Source of the DNA: Lactobacillaceae bacterium UBA5807
Lineage (GTDB): Bacteria > Bacillota > Bacilli > Lactobacillales > Lactobacillaceae
NCBI GenBank assembly: GCA_002418005.1
Contig: DIDF01000079.1
Location: 24,000 to 80,225 of the forward strand
Length of the DNA stretch: 56,226 bases
Direction: 5' to 3'
Numbering within the stretch: position 1 is the stretch's first letter; every line of letters starts with the position of its first letter. The translations under genes and the position numbers were made by a program. The notes beneath the pieces are model-generated. The model did no database searches. It was not told the origin of the DNA and worked only from the letters and a program-made list of their open reading frames with translations. Positions 42,662 to 51,613 of the stretch are shown in pieces.

Positions 42662-43546
42662 CTAAACCCCCGATCCTTTGAATACTTGGCCTTGCCAATC
42701 ACGATGGTAATCCATGTCTTTTACAGTAATATAACCAAGTTGATTAAAGAGCGTTTTTTGAATATTTGGTGTTTCCAAATATTTTAAAAATTTGGCAGTT
42801 AAACCCGTTGGTTTTCCTCGAGTATAAATATGTTCATAAGACCAAACTTTCCACTTATTTGAAATTACATTCTTAACGGTTGGCTTTACCCCATCAATAC
42901 TAATCGGCAAAACTTTATTATTAACATAACCAAAGGCCAAATAACTCACTGCTCCAGGAGTTGTAGAAACAATCTGGCGAACAGTTCCTGAAGAATCCTG
43001 TTCTTGAGCAACGGCACTTTGCTTCTTATGAAGAGCGAAGTCTTCAAAGGTCACTCTGGTTCCACTGCCCTGAGTTCGGTTAATCAAAGTAATAGGAATA
43101 TTTTTCCCACCAACTTGTTGCCAATTAGTGACTTTCTTTGTGAAAATATCAATTAACTGTTTAGATGACAAATTAGTGATCCCCACCTTAGGATTAACAA
43201 CTGGGGCAACACCGACAACCGCAATTTTATGATCAATTAAGCCTGTGGGATTGATACCAGCTTTTTCCTGGGCAAACAAATCAGAATCACCCATATTAAC
43301 GGCACCAGAGGCAATTTGACTTAACCCAGTCCCAGAACCCCCACCCTGAACATTAATGAAAACGCCAGAGTACCTACCAGTATACTCCTCACTTGCTGCT
43401 TCAACTAAAGGTTGCAGAGCAGTTGATCCCACTGCCGTAATTGACTCATTGCTAGTCGTATTTTTATTGCGAAATGCATAAGCCGAAAAACCAGCAGCGA
43501 CGATAATTAAAAATATTAACCATTTGATGATCGTTTTTCTTCTCAT
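42662..43546 (-). CDS. pstS: Phosphate-binding protein PstS
   Basis: Extracellular receptor of 294 residues that captures phosphate for PstCAB. After a basic N-terminus (MRRKTIIK) one hydrophobic helix spans residues 9-25. The ligand loops are GSTALQPLVEAA, GGGSGTGLSQIASGAVNMGDSD and NRTQGSGTRVTFEDFAL. There is no cysteine lipobox, so it is anchored by an uncleaved helix or released by signal peptidase I, rather than lipidated. AGGAGG precedes ATG. It is the first gene of the pst operon, behind a Pho box. Confidence 0.94.
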   Translation of the reverse strand: MRRKTIIKWLIFLIIVAAGFSAYAFRNKNTTSNESITAVGSTALQPLVEAASEEYTGRYSGVFINVQGGGSGTGLSQIASGAVNMGDSDLFAQEKAGINPTGLIDHKIAVVGVAPVVNPKVGITNLSSKQLIDIFTKKVTNWQQVGGKNIPITLINRTQGSGTRVTFEDFALHKKQSAVAQEQDSSGTVRQIVSTTPGAVSYLAFGYVNNKVLPISIDGVKPTVKNVISNKWKVWSYEHIYTRGKPTGLTAKFLKYLETPNIQKTLFNQLGYITVKDMDYHRDWQGQVFKGSGV

Positions 43547-43575
43547 CAGTTTCCTCCTAGAATCTCACCTTTCTT

Positions 43576-43629
43576 ATTGTAGTAAAACAATGTAAATATT
43601 TAACTTCAGATTTGTAAATTTAATGTAAA
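43576..43629 (-). promoter_or_regulatory. Pho box and promoter of pstSCABB-phoU
   Basis: On the minus strand TTTACA occurs at 43629-43624, 43618-43613 and 43596-43591, with a degenerate hexamer GAAGTT in the fourth register at 43607-43602. The copies lie on an 11-bp period, the spacing of Gram-positive PhoP direct repeats (TTAACA-like). The -10 TACAAT is at 43581-43576, nine bases after the last repeat. Confidence 0.85.
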
Positions 43630-43656
43630 TGGTTAACCGGCTGTAGTAATTCTAAA

Positions 43657-43686
43657 ATAAAAAAGCTTTTGGAAAAATCCAAAAGC
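43657..43686 (-). terminator. Intrinsic terminator after phoR
   Basis: On the minus strand GCTTTTGGA pairs perfectly with TCCAAAAGC around TTTT, followed by six T. It separates phoP-phoR from the pst promoter. Confidence 0.94.
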
Positions 43687-43708
43687 CAAAAATTTAAATA
43701 ATTGATTT

Positions 43709-45091
43709 TTAAAAATTAGGAAAAGTAACAGTAAAAGTTGATCCTACTCCACGCTGGCTTTTAACTCTAATATTGCCACCAAGGGAATCAATAATTTCTT
43801 TGACAATTGAAAGACCTAATCCAGTGCCGCTAATTTCTTGTTTGTTTCTTGATTCATCGGCTCGATAAAATCTTTCAAACAATCTTGGAATATCTTTTTG
43901 CGCAATACCAATCCCAGTATCAGAAATTTTTAACTGCCAAAAATTATTTTCTTTATTACAGCTGACAGTGATGTCGCCCCCCAAAACATTGTATTTGATG
44001 GCATTACTAACTAGGTTATCAAAAATTCGTTTTAAAGCATCATGGTCAATATTGACTTCGATGCCTTTAGGCACTTTGTTAGAAACCTTCAATCCTTTTT
44101 TTTGAGCAAGGGCCTGAAAATTCTTCAACCGATCATCAACATATGACTTAAGGTTAGTTGTGATATGACGATAATCTTTTTTGGTTTGAACATGAGATAT
44201 CGTTAAAACATCTTGAATTAAAGAAATCAATTGGTCACTTTGCTGATCAATGATTTTCAAAAATTCAACAAGTGATTTTTTATCATCCATTGCCCCATCA
44301 AGCAAAGTTTTGGCAAATCCGGAAATAGCTGTTACTGGAGTCTTTAACTCATGGCTGGCATTTCTAAGAAAGTCAATTTGCATCTGTTTAACATTAATAA
44401 TTTCAGAAATATCATACATAATTAGCAAAACATGATAGTCTTCTTGTGAAATTGCATTATAAATAACCTGTGTATCCCAAGTAACTGAATTATCCGTTAA
44501 ACTTCTAACTTCAGAATGATTTGAAGATTTATTATCAAAAACTTCGTCGATTATCGATAAAAGTTGATAATTTGTTATGTCTTGGGTGTAAGGATGTATT
44601 TTTTTATCAATTGAATTTCCCAGTATTTGTGAAATTCTTGGATTAGAAAACAAAACATCCCGTTTTGCGTCAAGAACCATAATGCCAACGGGCAAAGTGT
44701 TCAAAACAGAAATCAGTTCAGAATTTTCTTTTTGCACTTGATCAATTTTTTCTCTTTGCACAGAAGATAAATTGTTAAGTTCATCGCTAACCTTTTTAAA
44801 CGGATTGGCTGGCTCCAAAAAAATTGGCGAACTGACATCATCATTCGTAATCTTTTGAATAGTCACTTCTATCTGCTTTAAAACCTGGCTTTGATTTTTA
44901 ATTCTTAAAAGCAAAACAGTAGAAACACTTAGAACTATTAATGCAAGCAAAAGACTAATGACTATTAAATCCTTGTCTAATTCAATTAAAGATGAAATAA
45001 GGATAACAATCAAAATCAAACTGACAATTAATACCGCCATTATCTGACGTCGAAGCCTATTCAGTTTCTTCATCCCCAGTTTCAAACTCAT
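43709..45091 (-). CDS. phoR: Phosphate-responsive sensor histidine kinase PhoR
   Basis: Membrane kinase of about 460 residues. Two hydrophobic helices near residues 16-34 and 40-60 are joined by only about six residues, so it has almost no outside sensor and must sense through PhoU/Pst or its PAS domain (about 115-215). Then come a HisKA box NASHELKTPVTAISGF and HATPase motifs NAIKYN, DTGIGI and GTGLGLSIV. Start uncertain: ATG 45091 has GGA seven bases upstream; ATG 45073 and 45103 are alternatives. It overlaps the phoP end. Confidence 0.93.
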   Translation of the reverse strand: MSLKLGMKKLNRLRRQIMAVLIVSLILIVILISSLIELDKDLIVISLLLALIVLSVSTVLLLRIKNQSQVLKQIEVTIQKITNDDVSSPIFLEPANPFKKVSDELNNLSSVQREKIDQVQKENSELISVLNTLPVGIMVLDAKRDVLFSNPRISQILGNSIDKKIHPYTQDITNYQLLSIIDEVFDNKSSNHSEVRSLTDNSVTWDTQVIYNAISQEDYHVLLIMYDISEIINVKQMQIDFLRNASHELKTPVTAISGFAKTLLDGAMDDKKSLVEFLKIIDQQSDQLISLIQDVLTISHVQTKKDYRHITTNLKSYVDDRLKNFQALAQKKGLKVSNKVPKGIEVNIDHDALKRIFDNLVSNAIKYNVLGGDITVSCNKENNFWQLKISDTGIGIAQKDIPRLFERFYRADESRNKQEISGTGLGLSIVKEIIDSLGGNIRVKSQRGVGSTFTVTFPNF

Positions 45092-45782
45092 AGCCAAATC
45101 CACGAACTGTCCTCAAATAAATTGGGCTTTTGGCATCTGGTTCAATTTTTTCTCTTAAATGAGCGACCTGAATATCAACCATTCTACTTTGACCGGAATA
45201 GTCAAATCCCCAAACCCCTTGGAGAAGTTGATCACGACTAAGAACTTGACCCTCATGGTTAAGCAAATATTCTAAAAGTTCAAACTCTTTAGGAGTTAAA
45301 TCAAGGCGTTTGTTTTTAATCGTTACTTGAAATTTTTTCTTGTTTATTTTAAATGGGCCAAACTGGCTGATTTCTTTTTGAACTTTATCATTTGATGCCT
45401 GACCAGTCGAAGAAGATTGGTTGTACCTTCTAAGAACCGCATTAATTCTGGCAATAACTTCTCTGGGACTGAATGGTTTAGCAATATAATCATCAGCCCC
45501 AATTTCTAAACCAAAGACTTTGTCAAATTCGGTATCTTTAGCCGTAAGTACAATTACGGGCGTCTGATTTCTATCCATTCGAATTCGCTTTAAAACATCT
45601 TCACCGCTCATCTCTGGCAGCATAAGATCCAGTAAAACAATGCTGTATTGTCCATTTTCAATTTTAGACAATGCCTCAGCACCATTTGTTGCGCTATCCA
45701 CTTCAAAATTTGCTTGTTTTAAATTATATTCCAGTAATGTAACTATGGCCGGTTCATCGTCTACAACAAGAACTTTTTTCAT
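45057..45782 (-). CDS. phoP: Phosphate response regulator PhoP (OmpR family)
   Basis: DNA-binding regulator of 241 residues. Receiver domain: acidic DDE near residue 8, phospho-acceptor Asp in LLDLMLPEMSG, Thr in VIVLTAKD, and Lys in DYIAKPFSPRE. The C-terminal winged helix includes LDLTPKEFELLEYLL and RTVRGFGYEFE. I chose ATG 45782 over GTG 45797 because AAGGA lies close upstream. It should bind the 11-bp repeats upstream of pstS. Confidence 0.95.
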   Translation of the reverse strand: MKKVLVVDDEPAIVTLLEYNLKQANFEVDSATNGAEALSKIENGQYSIVLLDLMLPEMSGEDVLKRIRMDRNQTPVIVLTAKDTEFDKVFGLEIGADDYIAKPFSPREVIARINAVLRRYNQSSSTGQASNDKVQKEISQFGPFKINKKKFQVTIKNKRLDLTPKEFELLEYLLNHEGQVLSRDQLLQGVWGFDYSGQSRMVDIQVAHLREKIEPDAKSPIYLRTVRGFGYEFETGDEETE

Positions 45783-45797
45783 GTTTTCCTTCTCCAC

Positions 45798-46952
45798 TTA
45801 TCGATTCGAATACGTTTTTACACCAATTTCATGCGGGGCATTCTGAAAAATGGCCGCTTCAGTTAATTTTAACTGATTATTTCGATCTAGAACTCGAAAT
45901 CTACTATAGGTTGAGTCTTTGGAAAGGGCTCGATAAAATTCATCTTCATTAGAGACCGATACCCCATTCACTGTTAAGATTGTATCACCAATTTGTAAAT
46001 TCATCTTGGCAGCCGGAGTACCTGGTTGGATCCCAATTACTCTAACCCCATTAACCACTTCACTGTATTCAAAGTCGCCAGCATAGTCAATATGATGGAC
46101 AATTTCCATTGCTAAATAATAACCCAGTAGCATAACGACCAAGGCGTAAAAAGTAAGCCGGGGAATAAATAAACAAATTAAGGTAAATATAATTCCTATC
46201 AAAGCCAGAAGTTGAAAATACTTAGTCAACTTCAAATAAAATTTACGGGGCACATCACTTTTAACAGCCATTTTAAGGCCCAAAAGTATTGGAACAAACA
46301 AAAGTGAAAATGATTGACCATGAATAGAAAAAGCCGGCCAAAAGCTCAAATGAGAAGTAAACCAATTACCAGGAACAAGGCATAGTAGAGGAATAACTGA
46401 AAGTTCATTAAATCGATAAACTGCAATTCGATTATTTCGAGTATTTCTAGCTATACTTGGTGATTCAAATTCACCGCCATTTTTGCGGATAAAGATTGTA
46501 TTTAAAATGATAATTAGCGTGGTAATAATAATATAGTTAACTGAGTTAATATTTTGATTTCTCAAGCCAATCGAATTTAGAAATCCAAGCACACCAGAAA
46601 ATTGAGGCAACTGAATATTGTTCAGTGCTAAAAGACTGGCGAGGACACTAGATGTTACTGTAAAAATCTGAAAGGGCAAAACAACTAGAGTAATCAAAGA
46701 GATAATTAAATACCAAATTAACCATAATGCTGAGATGTTAATAAATAGAAGACTCAATATCGACCCAATAATTCCAAGAGTGATGATACTCCTAAAAAAA
46801 TGCCGACCTTCAAAAAAATCACCGTAAATTGCTGATCCAAAAATGCTTCTTTCCCTTTTTAAACGGTTGTTATAAACAAGAAAAGTCCTGATTATACCTG
46901 CCCATAAAACTGGTTGAAGTAAATAAAAGAATACTGCCAACAAAAATTTCAT
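45798..46952 (-). CDS. Multi-pass membrane protein with C-terminal PDZ domain (MinJ-like)
   Basis: A 384-residue protein with about eight hydrophobic helices in residues 1-285 (near 5-22, 52-75, 78-100, 142-160, 180-200, 205-225, 240-285) and a C-terminal PDZ domain (about 300-384: GVRVIGIQPGTPAAKMNLQIGDTILTVNG). The architecture is like Bacillus MinJ, which links DivIVA and MinD at cell poles, but identity is not certain. No protease residues are present. It lies 15 bases before phoP and after prfB, the usual order in lactobacilli. Confidence 0.82.
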   Translation of the reverse strand: MKFLLAVFFYLLQPVLWAGIIRTFLVYNNRLKRERSIFGSAIYGDFFEGRHFFRSIITLGIIGSILSLLFINISALWLIWYLIISLITLVVLPFQIFTVTSSVLASLLALNNIQLPQFSGVLGFLNSIGLRNQNINSVNYIIITTLIIILNTIFIRKNGGEFESPSIARNTRNNRIAVYRFNELSVIPLLCLVPGNWFTSHLSFWPAFSIHGQSFSLLFVPILLGLKMAVKSDVPRKFYLKLTKYFQLLALIGIIFTLICLFIPRLTFYALVVMLLGYYLAMEIVHHIDYAGDFEYSEVVNGVRVIGIQPGTPAAKMNLQIGDTILTVNGVSVSNEDEFYRALSKDSTYSRFRVLDRNNQLKLTEAAIFQNAPHEIGVKTYSNR

Positions 46953-46992
46953 TTCTGTGTGATCCCCATTTAAAGTTTATAAAGTTAGTATA

Positions 46993-48115
46993 TCATTTAG
47001 GATTATTTTTCTCGAGCTGCCACTGAAGGTAGGCATTAATGAATGGATCCAAATCTCCGTCCATAACTGCATTAACATTTGCTGTTTCGTAGCCTGTCCG
47101 ATGATCTTTAACCATTGAATAAGGGTGAAACACATAGGACCTAATTTGAGAACCCCAACCAATGTCCAACTGTTTGCCTTCAAGTTTGGCTTTTTGTTCT
47201 GCTTTTTTTTCTTCTTCTCTTTCATATAACTTTGACTGGAGCATTTTAAGAGCAGTTTGTCTGTTCTGTAACTGAGATCGCTGAGCCTGACTAGCGACAA
47301 CGATTCCAGTAGGAAGATGGGTAATTCTTACAGCAGAAGAAGTTTTGTTAACATGCTGGCCACCAGCACCACTGGCTCGATAAACATCAACTTTAAGATC
47401 CTCAGGCCGAATGTTAATTTTGATACTGTCATCCAATTCAGGTAAAACATCAACTGAGGCAAAAGAAGTATGCCGCCGAGCTGCCGAATCAAATGGAGAA
47501 ATTCTGACTAACCGATGAACTCCTTTTTCAGAACGTAAATACCCATACGCATTCTTTCCTGAAATTAATAAAGTGACACTATTAATTCCTGCTACATCAC
47601 CGATTTGATAATCCAGAGTTTCAACTTTAAAATTATGGGATTCTGCCCATCTTGTGTACATCCGTAAAAGCATTGCCCCCCAATCATGAGACTCAGTTCC
47701 GCCAGCCCCTGGATGAATTTCCAAAATTGCGTTGTTGTGATCATATTTTTCATTCAACAGTAATTGAAGTTGATAGGCGGTTAATTTACTTTGCAAAGAA
47801 GAAATTTGCTTAGTAAAATCTTCTTCCATATCCTGGTCAGGTTCTTCTTGAATCATCTCTAAAGCAACCTTTAAATCATCCAATGCCGACTGAAGCGATT
47901 GAAAATCATCTCGCTTAGTCTTGTATTCATTTGTCTTATCAATGAGTTTCTGAGCTTCTTTTTGGTGATCCCAAAAACCGGGTTCTGCCATTTTAGCTTC
48001 ATTAATTTCGATACTTTCATTCAAGGCATCGAAGTCAAAGAGACCTCCTAAAACCATCAATGGTTTGTTGCATATCTGCGATTTGATTTTTTGCTTCACT
48101 AGCTTCAAAAGCCAT
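46993..48115 (-). CDS. prfB: Peptide chain release factor 2, with programmed +1 frameshift
   Basis: Release factor that ends translation at UAA and UGA. The zero frame starts at ATG 48115 (MAFEASEAKNQIADMQQTID) and reaches TGA at 48037-48035 after 26 codons. The site is AGGAGG-TCT-CTT-TGA-C (SD at 48049-48044; CTTTGAC at 48040-48034), the autoregulatory +1 frameshift of RF2. Skipping T48037 continues with DFDALNESIEINEAKMAEPGFW. The total product is 373 residues. ISPFDSAARR carries SPF for stop-codon reading and GAGGQHVNKTSSAVR carries GGQ for peptide release. GGAG precedes the ATG. Confidence 0.97.
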
Positions 48116-48148
48116 AATTTATTTTCTCCTTAAAAATAATTCCATTCT

Positions 48149-48186
48149 TCAAAAAAGAACCCAAACAATGATAATTGTTCGGATTC
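48149..48186 (-). terminator. Intrinsic terminator between secA and prfB
   Basis: On the minus strand GAATCCGAACAAT pairs with ATTGTTTGGGTTC (13 pairs, two G-U) around TATC, followed by six T. It starts 14 bases after the secA stop. Confidence 0.92.
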
Positions 48187-48199
48187 CAGTACAACATTT

Positions 48200-50566
48200 T
48201 TATCTTTCCATATTCTGTCTAATTTCGGCCTTCATGAATAGTCTGGTAGCGTCATAATCAATATCAGCTATCATTTCCTCAAACATCATATAGCCTTCAC
48301 GCTGGTATTCAACCAGTGGGTTTTGTTGACCATATCCACGTAATCCAATTGACTGACGAAGTTGATCCATCATATCAATGTGATCAGTCCAATGAGAGTC
48401 GACAACTCTTAAAATAACAACCTTTTCAAATTCCAACATTTGCGATTGATCATAAAGTTGCTTCTTCTTTTCATCATATTCTTTATTTGCAATATCCATT
48501 AGCATAGATTTGATTTCTTCAGCGGACTTACCTTTAAAGTCGTCTAAAGTAATCTGATCAGGATTGACTAAAGCACTAATTGCAAAGTCAAGAATAGTTT
48601 GAAGATCCCAGTCATCTTGTTCACCTTGAGTATGAAGATCAACAATTCGATTGATTGTTCTTTGAATCATTGGCATAATAACCCACTTAAGTGACTTATC
48701 TTCGCGAATAACTTGTTGACGTTCGCCATAAATAACTTCACGTTGTTGTCTCATAACATCATCATACTGTAAGACATTTTTACGTGAATCGTAGTTATTA
48801 CCTTCAACTCGTTTTTGAGCAGATTCCACCTGTCGAGTAATCATTCGAGAACGAATTACGGCGTCATCACCTTGAACATTCATGTTCTCCAAGAAATTCT
48901 TAATCTTATCAGATCCAAATCTTCTCATCAAATCATCTTCAAGAGACAAGTAAAATTGTGATAAACCAGGATCACCTTGACGGCCAGAACGACCACGAAG
49001 CTGATTATCAATTCTTCGCGATTCATGCCGTTCCGTACCAATAACAGCTAAACCACCTAATTCAACAACACCCGGTCCAAGCTTAATATCGGTTCCACGA
49101 CCGGCCATGTTAGTAGCAATCGTGACAGCACCTTTTTGGCCAGCGTTCATGACAATTTCAGCTTCCTTGGCATGGTTCTTAGCATTCAAGACAACATGAG
49201 GAATTCCTTCCTTATCAAGACGCTTTGAAAGATATTCAGATGTTTCAACCGCAACAGTACCTACAAGCATTGGTTGACCCTTTGAATGTAAATCTTTGAT
49301 CTTGTTCACAACAGCATCAAACTTGGCGTTTAAAGTTGGGTAAAGAATATCAGGCTGATCAACTCTGACAACTGGTTTGTTGGTTGGAACGGAAATAACT
49401 TCCATGTTATAAATTTCACGGAATTCATCAGCTTCAGTTTTTGCAGTACCAGTCATTCCGGCAAGTTTCTTATACATCCGGAACATGTTCTGATAGGTAA
49501 TGTTGGCCATTGTCTTACTTTCTTCTTGAATCGTGACTCCTTCTTTGGCTTCAATTGACTGATGAAGGCCATCTGAAAATCTTCGGCCTTCCATAATTCG
49601 GCCTGTGAAAGAATCGACAATAAGAACTTCACCATCTTGAACAACGTAATCTTTATCCCGAAGCATAATAAAGTTAGCTCTAAGAGCTTGATCCAAATGG
49701 TGAGTTAAAGCTGTATTATTAACATCAAACAAATTATCAAGATTAAACCATTTTTCGGCTTTTTTGATTCCTTCGTCAGTTAACGAAACCGTCTTAGTTT
49801 CCAAATCAACCTTGAAGTCTTCTTTTTCTTGAAGAGTTTTCGCAAATTTATCAGTTTGCTGATAAAGTTGGGAAGTTCCGGTAGCTTGACCAGAAATAAT
49901 CAATGGAGTTCTAGCTTCATCAATCAAAATGGAATCAACTTCGTCAACGATGGCAAAATTCAAAGGACGTTGAACCATTTCTTCTTTGTAAGCAACCATA
50001 TTATCTCGCAAATAATCAAAACCAATTTCACTGTTTGTGGAATAAGTAATGTCAGCGGCATAGGCTTCCCGTTTTTCATCTGGACTCTTTGAAGCCAAGT
50101 TAACTCCAACAGAGCAGCCTAACCAGTTATACAATTCACCCATCTCAGTTGCATCACGTTGAGACAAATATTCATTAACAGTAACAACGTGAACACCTTC
50201 ACCAGATAAGGAATTCAAGTAAACAGGCATAGTGGCCGTCAAAGTTTTACCTTCACCGGTTTTCATTTCAGCAATATTGCCTTCATGAAGGACAATTCCA
50301 CCCATGATCTGAACATGGAATGGATAAAGGCCAAGAACTCTTCTTGCACCTTCACGACAAACAGCAAAAGCTTCTGGTAGAAGATCATCAAGAGTTTCAC
50401 CCTTCTTATAACGTTCACGAAATTCTGGTGTTTTCGCCTGAAGTTGTTCATCGCTGAGTTGACGGTATTCTTCGGCATAAGAACCAACTTTATCAGCTAA
50501 TTTGCTGAGCCGTTTAAGTTCATGCTTATCACTTTCAACCCATTTCTTTAAAATGTTTGTAGCCAT
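48200..50566 (-). CDS. secA: Preprotein translocase ATPase SecA
   Basis: Motor that drives preproteins through SecYEG. The 788-residue protein has Walker A MKTGEGKTLTATMP near residue 100, the DEAD-like VDEVDSILIDEARTPLI, the preprotein cross-linking domain, helicase motifs TNMAGRGTDIKLGPGV and LRGRSGRQGDPG, and the helical scaffold IESAQKRVEGNNYDSRKNVLQYDDVMRQQREVIY. It ends at EIRQNMER without the C-terminal zinc-binding SEC-C tail of many homologues. AAGGGA precedes ATG. Its upstream leader is long (about 350 bases to hpf). Confidence 0.98.
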   Translation of the reverse strand: MATNILKKWVESDKHELKRLSKLADKVGSYAEEYRQLSDEQLQAKTPEFRERYKKGETLDDLLPEAFAVCREGARRVLGLYPFHVQIMGGIVLHEGNIAEMKTGEGKTLTATMPVYLNSLSGEGVHVVTVNEYLSQRDATEMGELYNWLGCSVGVNLASKSPDEKREAYAADITYSTNSEIGFDYLRDNMVAYKEEMVQRPLNFAIVDEVDSILIDEARTPLIISGQATGTSQLYQQTDKFAKTLQEKEDFKVDLETKTVSLTDEGIKKAEKWFNLDNLFDVNNTALTHHLDQALRANFIMLRDKDYVVQDGEVLIVDSFTGRIMEGRRFSDGLHQSIEAKEGVTIQEESKTMANITYQNMFRMYKKLAGMTGTAKTEADEFREIYNMEVISVPTNKPVVRVDQPDILYPTLNAKFDAVVNKIKDLHSKGQPMLVGTVAVETSEYLSKRLDKEGIPHVVLNAKNHAKEAEIVMNAGQKGAVTIATNMAGRGTDIKLGPGVVELGGLAVIGTERHESRRIDNQLRGRSGRQGDPGLSQFYLSLEDDLMRRFGSDKIKNFLENMNVQGDDAVIRSRMITRQVESAQKRVEGNNYDSRKNVLQYDDVMRQQREVIYGERQQVIREDKSLKWVIMPMIQRTINRIVDLHTQGEQDDWDLQTILDFAISALVNPDQITLDDFKGKSAEEIKSMLMDIANKEYDEKKKQLYDQSQMLEFEKVVILRVVDSHWTDHIDMMDQLRQSIGLRGYGQQNPLVEYQREGYMMFEEMIADIDYDATRLFMKAEIRQNMER

Positions 50567-50915
50567 TAATAAATTCCCTTCTAAATAAAAAAATATATTA
50601 AATCTTGATCGTTATTTTAAAAAATCAATTTACAAAGTCTAAAATTACAAACTTACATACCTTATAATCTTAACATCTTATGACATCTATGAAAACAATA
50701 AAATTTTGTTTGGAATCTTTTTCAAAATTAAAAGCTCAAAATTACTGTTATCTCTATGACTAAAGCAATTATTTCAATTAAATAACATTTAATTGCTGGT
50801 TTAAATCCATCAGAAAATTCAATTTGAACAAAATAATGTCAATCAGCCTAAACAGACTAATTGACATTATTTGATAACAACTAAAATGAACCTATCTTAA
50901 AATGTGAAGGTTAAC
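50567..50915 (-). other. AT-rich intergenic region between secA and hpf
   Basis: The 349 bases hold the hpf terminator on the hpf side, and otherwise very AT-rich DNA with possible -10 sequences (TATAAG near 50666) but no convincing -35. It is likely the secA promoter and leader region. I see no gene, tRNA or riboswitch. Confidence 0.6.
50830..50872 (-). terminator. Long terminator hairpin after hpf
   Basis: On the minus strand AAATAATGTCAATTAGTC pairs with GGCTGATTGACATTATTT (18 positions, a few wobbles) around a 7-base loop. Only a short T tract follows, so it could also stabilise the hpf mRNA end. Confidence 0.75.
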
Positions 50916-51479
50916 TTAATCTTCATCCCCAGTTTCAATCAAACCATACCTACCATCATTACGACGATAAACAATATTGATTTCTGAAGTGTCAGCATCT
51001 TCATAAATAAAGAAGTCATGACCAAGCATATCCATTTGCAGAATAGCTTCTTCATTGTCCATAGGTTTAAGAGAAACTCTCTTTGTTCTGACAACTTCAA
51101 ACTTTGATTCATTATCTGAATCAGAATCGTCAGTGTCTGGAGTTGGGGTAAACTCTAGATTCTTGAAACCTTTTTCACGAGATTTACGGTTAACCTTAGT
51201 CTTGTACTTGCGGATTTGTCTTTCCAGTTTATCAGTAACCAAGTCAACACTTGCATAAAGATCATTTGAGGTTTCTTCGGCTCTAAGAGTTAAATATGGC
51301 AAAGGAATCGTAACTTCCACTTTAGCATTTTTATTTGGGTACACTTTCAAGTTGACATGAGCTGTATCCTTTGATCCCTTCTCAAAGTATTTCTCAAGCT
51401 TACTAATTCTCTTAGTAACATAATCCCGAATTGCTTGAGTTACCTCGATATTTTCTCCACGAATGTTAAAAACTAACAT
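50916..51479 (-). CDS. hpf: Ribosome hibernation promoting factor, long form
   Basis: Binds idle 70S ribosomes and joins them into inactive 100S dimers. The 187-residue long form has an N-terminal domain MLVFNIRGENIEVTQAIRDYVTKRISKLEKYFE (1-100), a charged linker with DTDDSDSDNES, and the C-terminal dimerisation domain (about 130-187: VRTKRVSLKPMDNEEAILQMDMLGHDFFIYEDADTSE). ATG 51479 has GGGAG eight bases upstream; seven in-frame codons upstream to 51500 lack one. The leader has a perfect palindrome just after a strong promoter. Confidence 0.96.
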   Translation of the reverse strand: MLVFNIRGENIEVTQAIRDYVTKRISKLEKYFEKGSKDTAHVNLKVYPNKNAKVEVTIPLPYLTLRAEETSNDLYASVDLVTDKLERQIRKYKTKVNRKSREKGFKNLEFTPTPDTDDSDSDNESKFEVVRTKRVSLKPMDNEEAILQMDMLGHDFFIYEDADTSEINIVYRRNDGRYGLIETGDED

Positions 51480-51517
51480 AACGATCTCTCCCTTCACCAT
51501 TAAAGGCTTAATGGCAT

Positions 51518-51583
51518 GAAAATGAAAGTGATTTCATTTTCTTCCTATGCTTCAAGTATAGAGTAAAGTTCACAAGATAACAA
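51518..51583 (-). promoter_or_regulatory. hpf promoter and leader palindrome
   Basis: On the minus strand TTGTTA (51583-51578), 17 bases and TATACT (51560-51555) form a strong promoter. GAAAATGAAA-TCAC-TTTCATTTTC (51541-51518), a perfect 10-bp inverted repeat with 4-base loop, begins about nine bases after the predicted start. No T run follows, so it is an operator or a 5'-end RNA hairpin, not a terminator. Confidence 0.7.
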
Positions 51584-51613
51584 TTAACAAACCTGATTCT
51601 TCCTAACTTTTTA

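Noticed and set aside
46993..48108. prfB as one continuous 371-codon frame starting MKLVKQKIKSQ
   Set aside because: The zero-frame start at 48115 with MAFEASEAKNQIADMQQTID plus the RF2 frameshift site matches the family; the N-terminus from 48108 does not.
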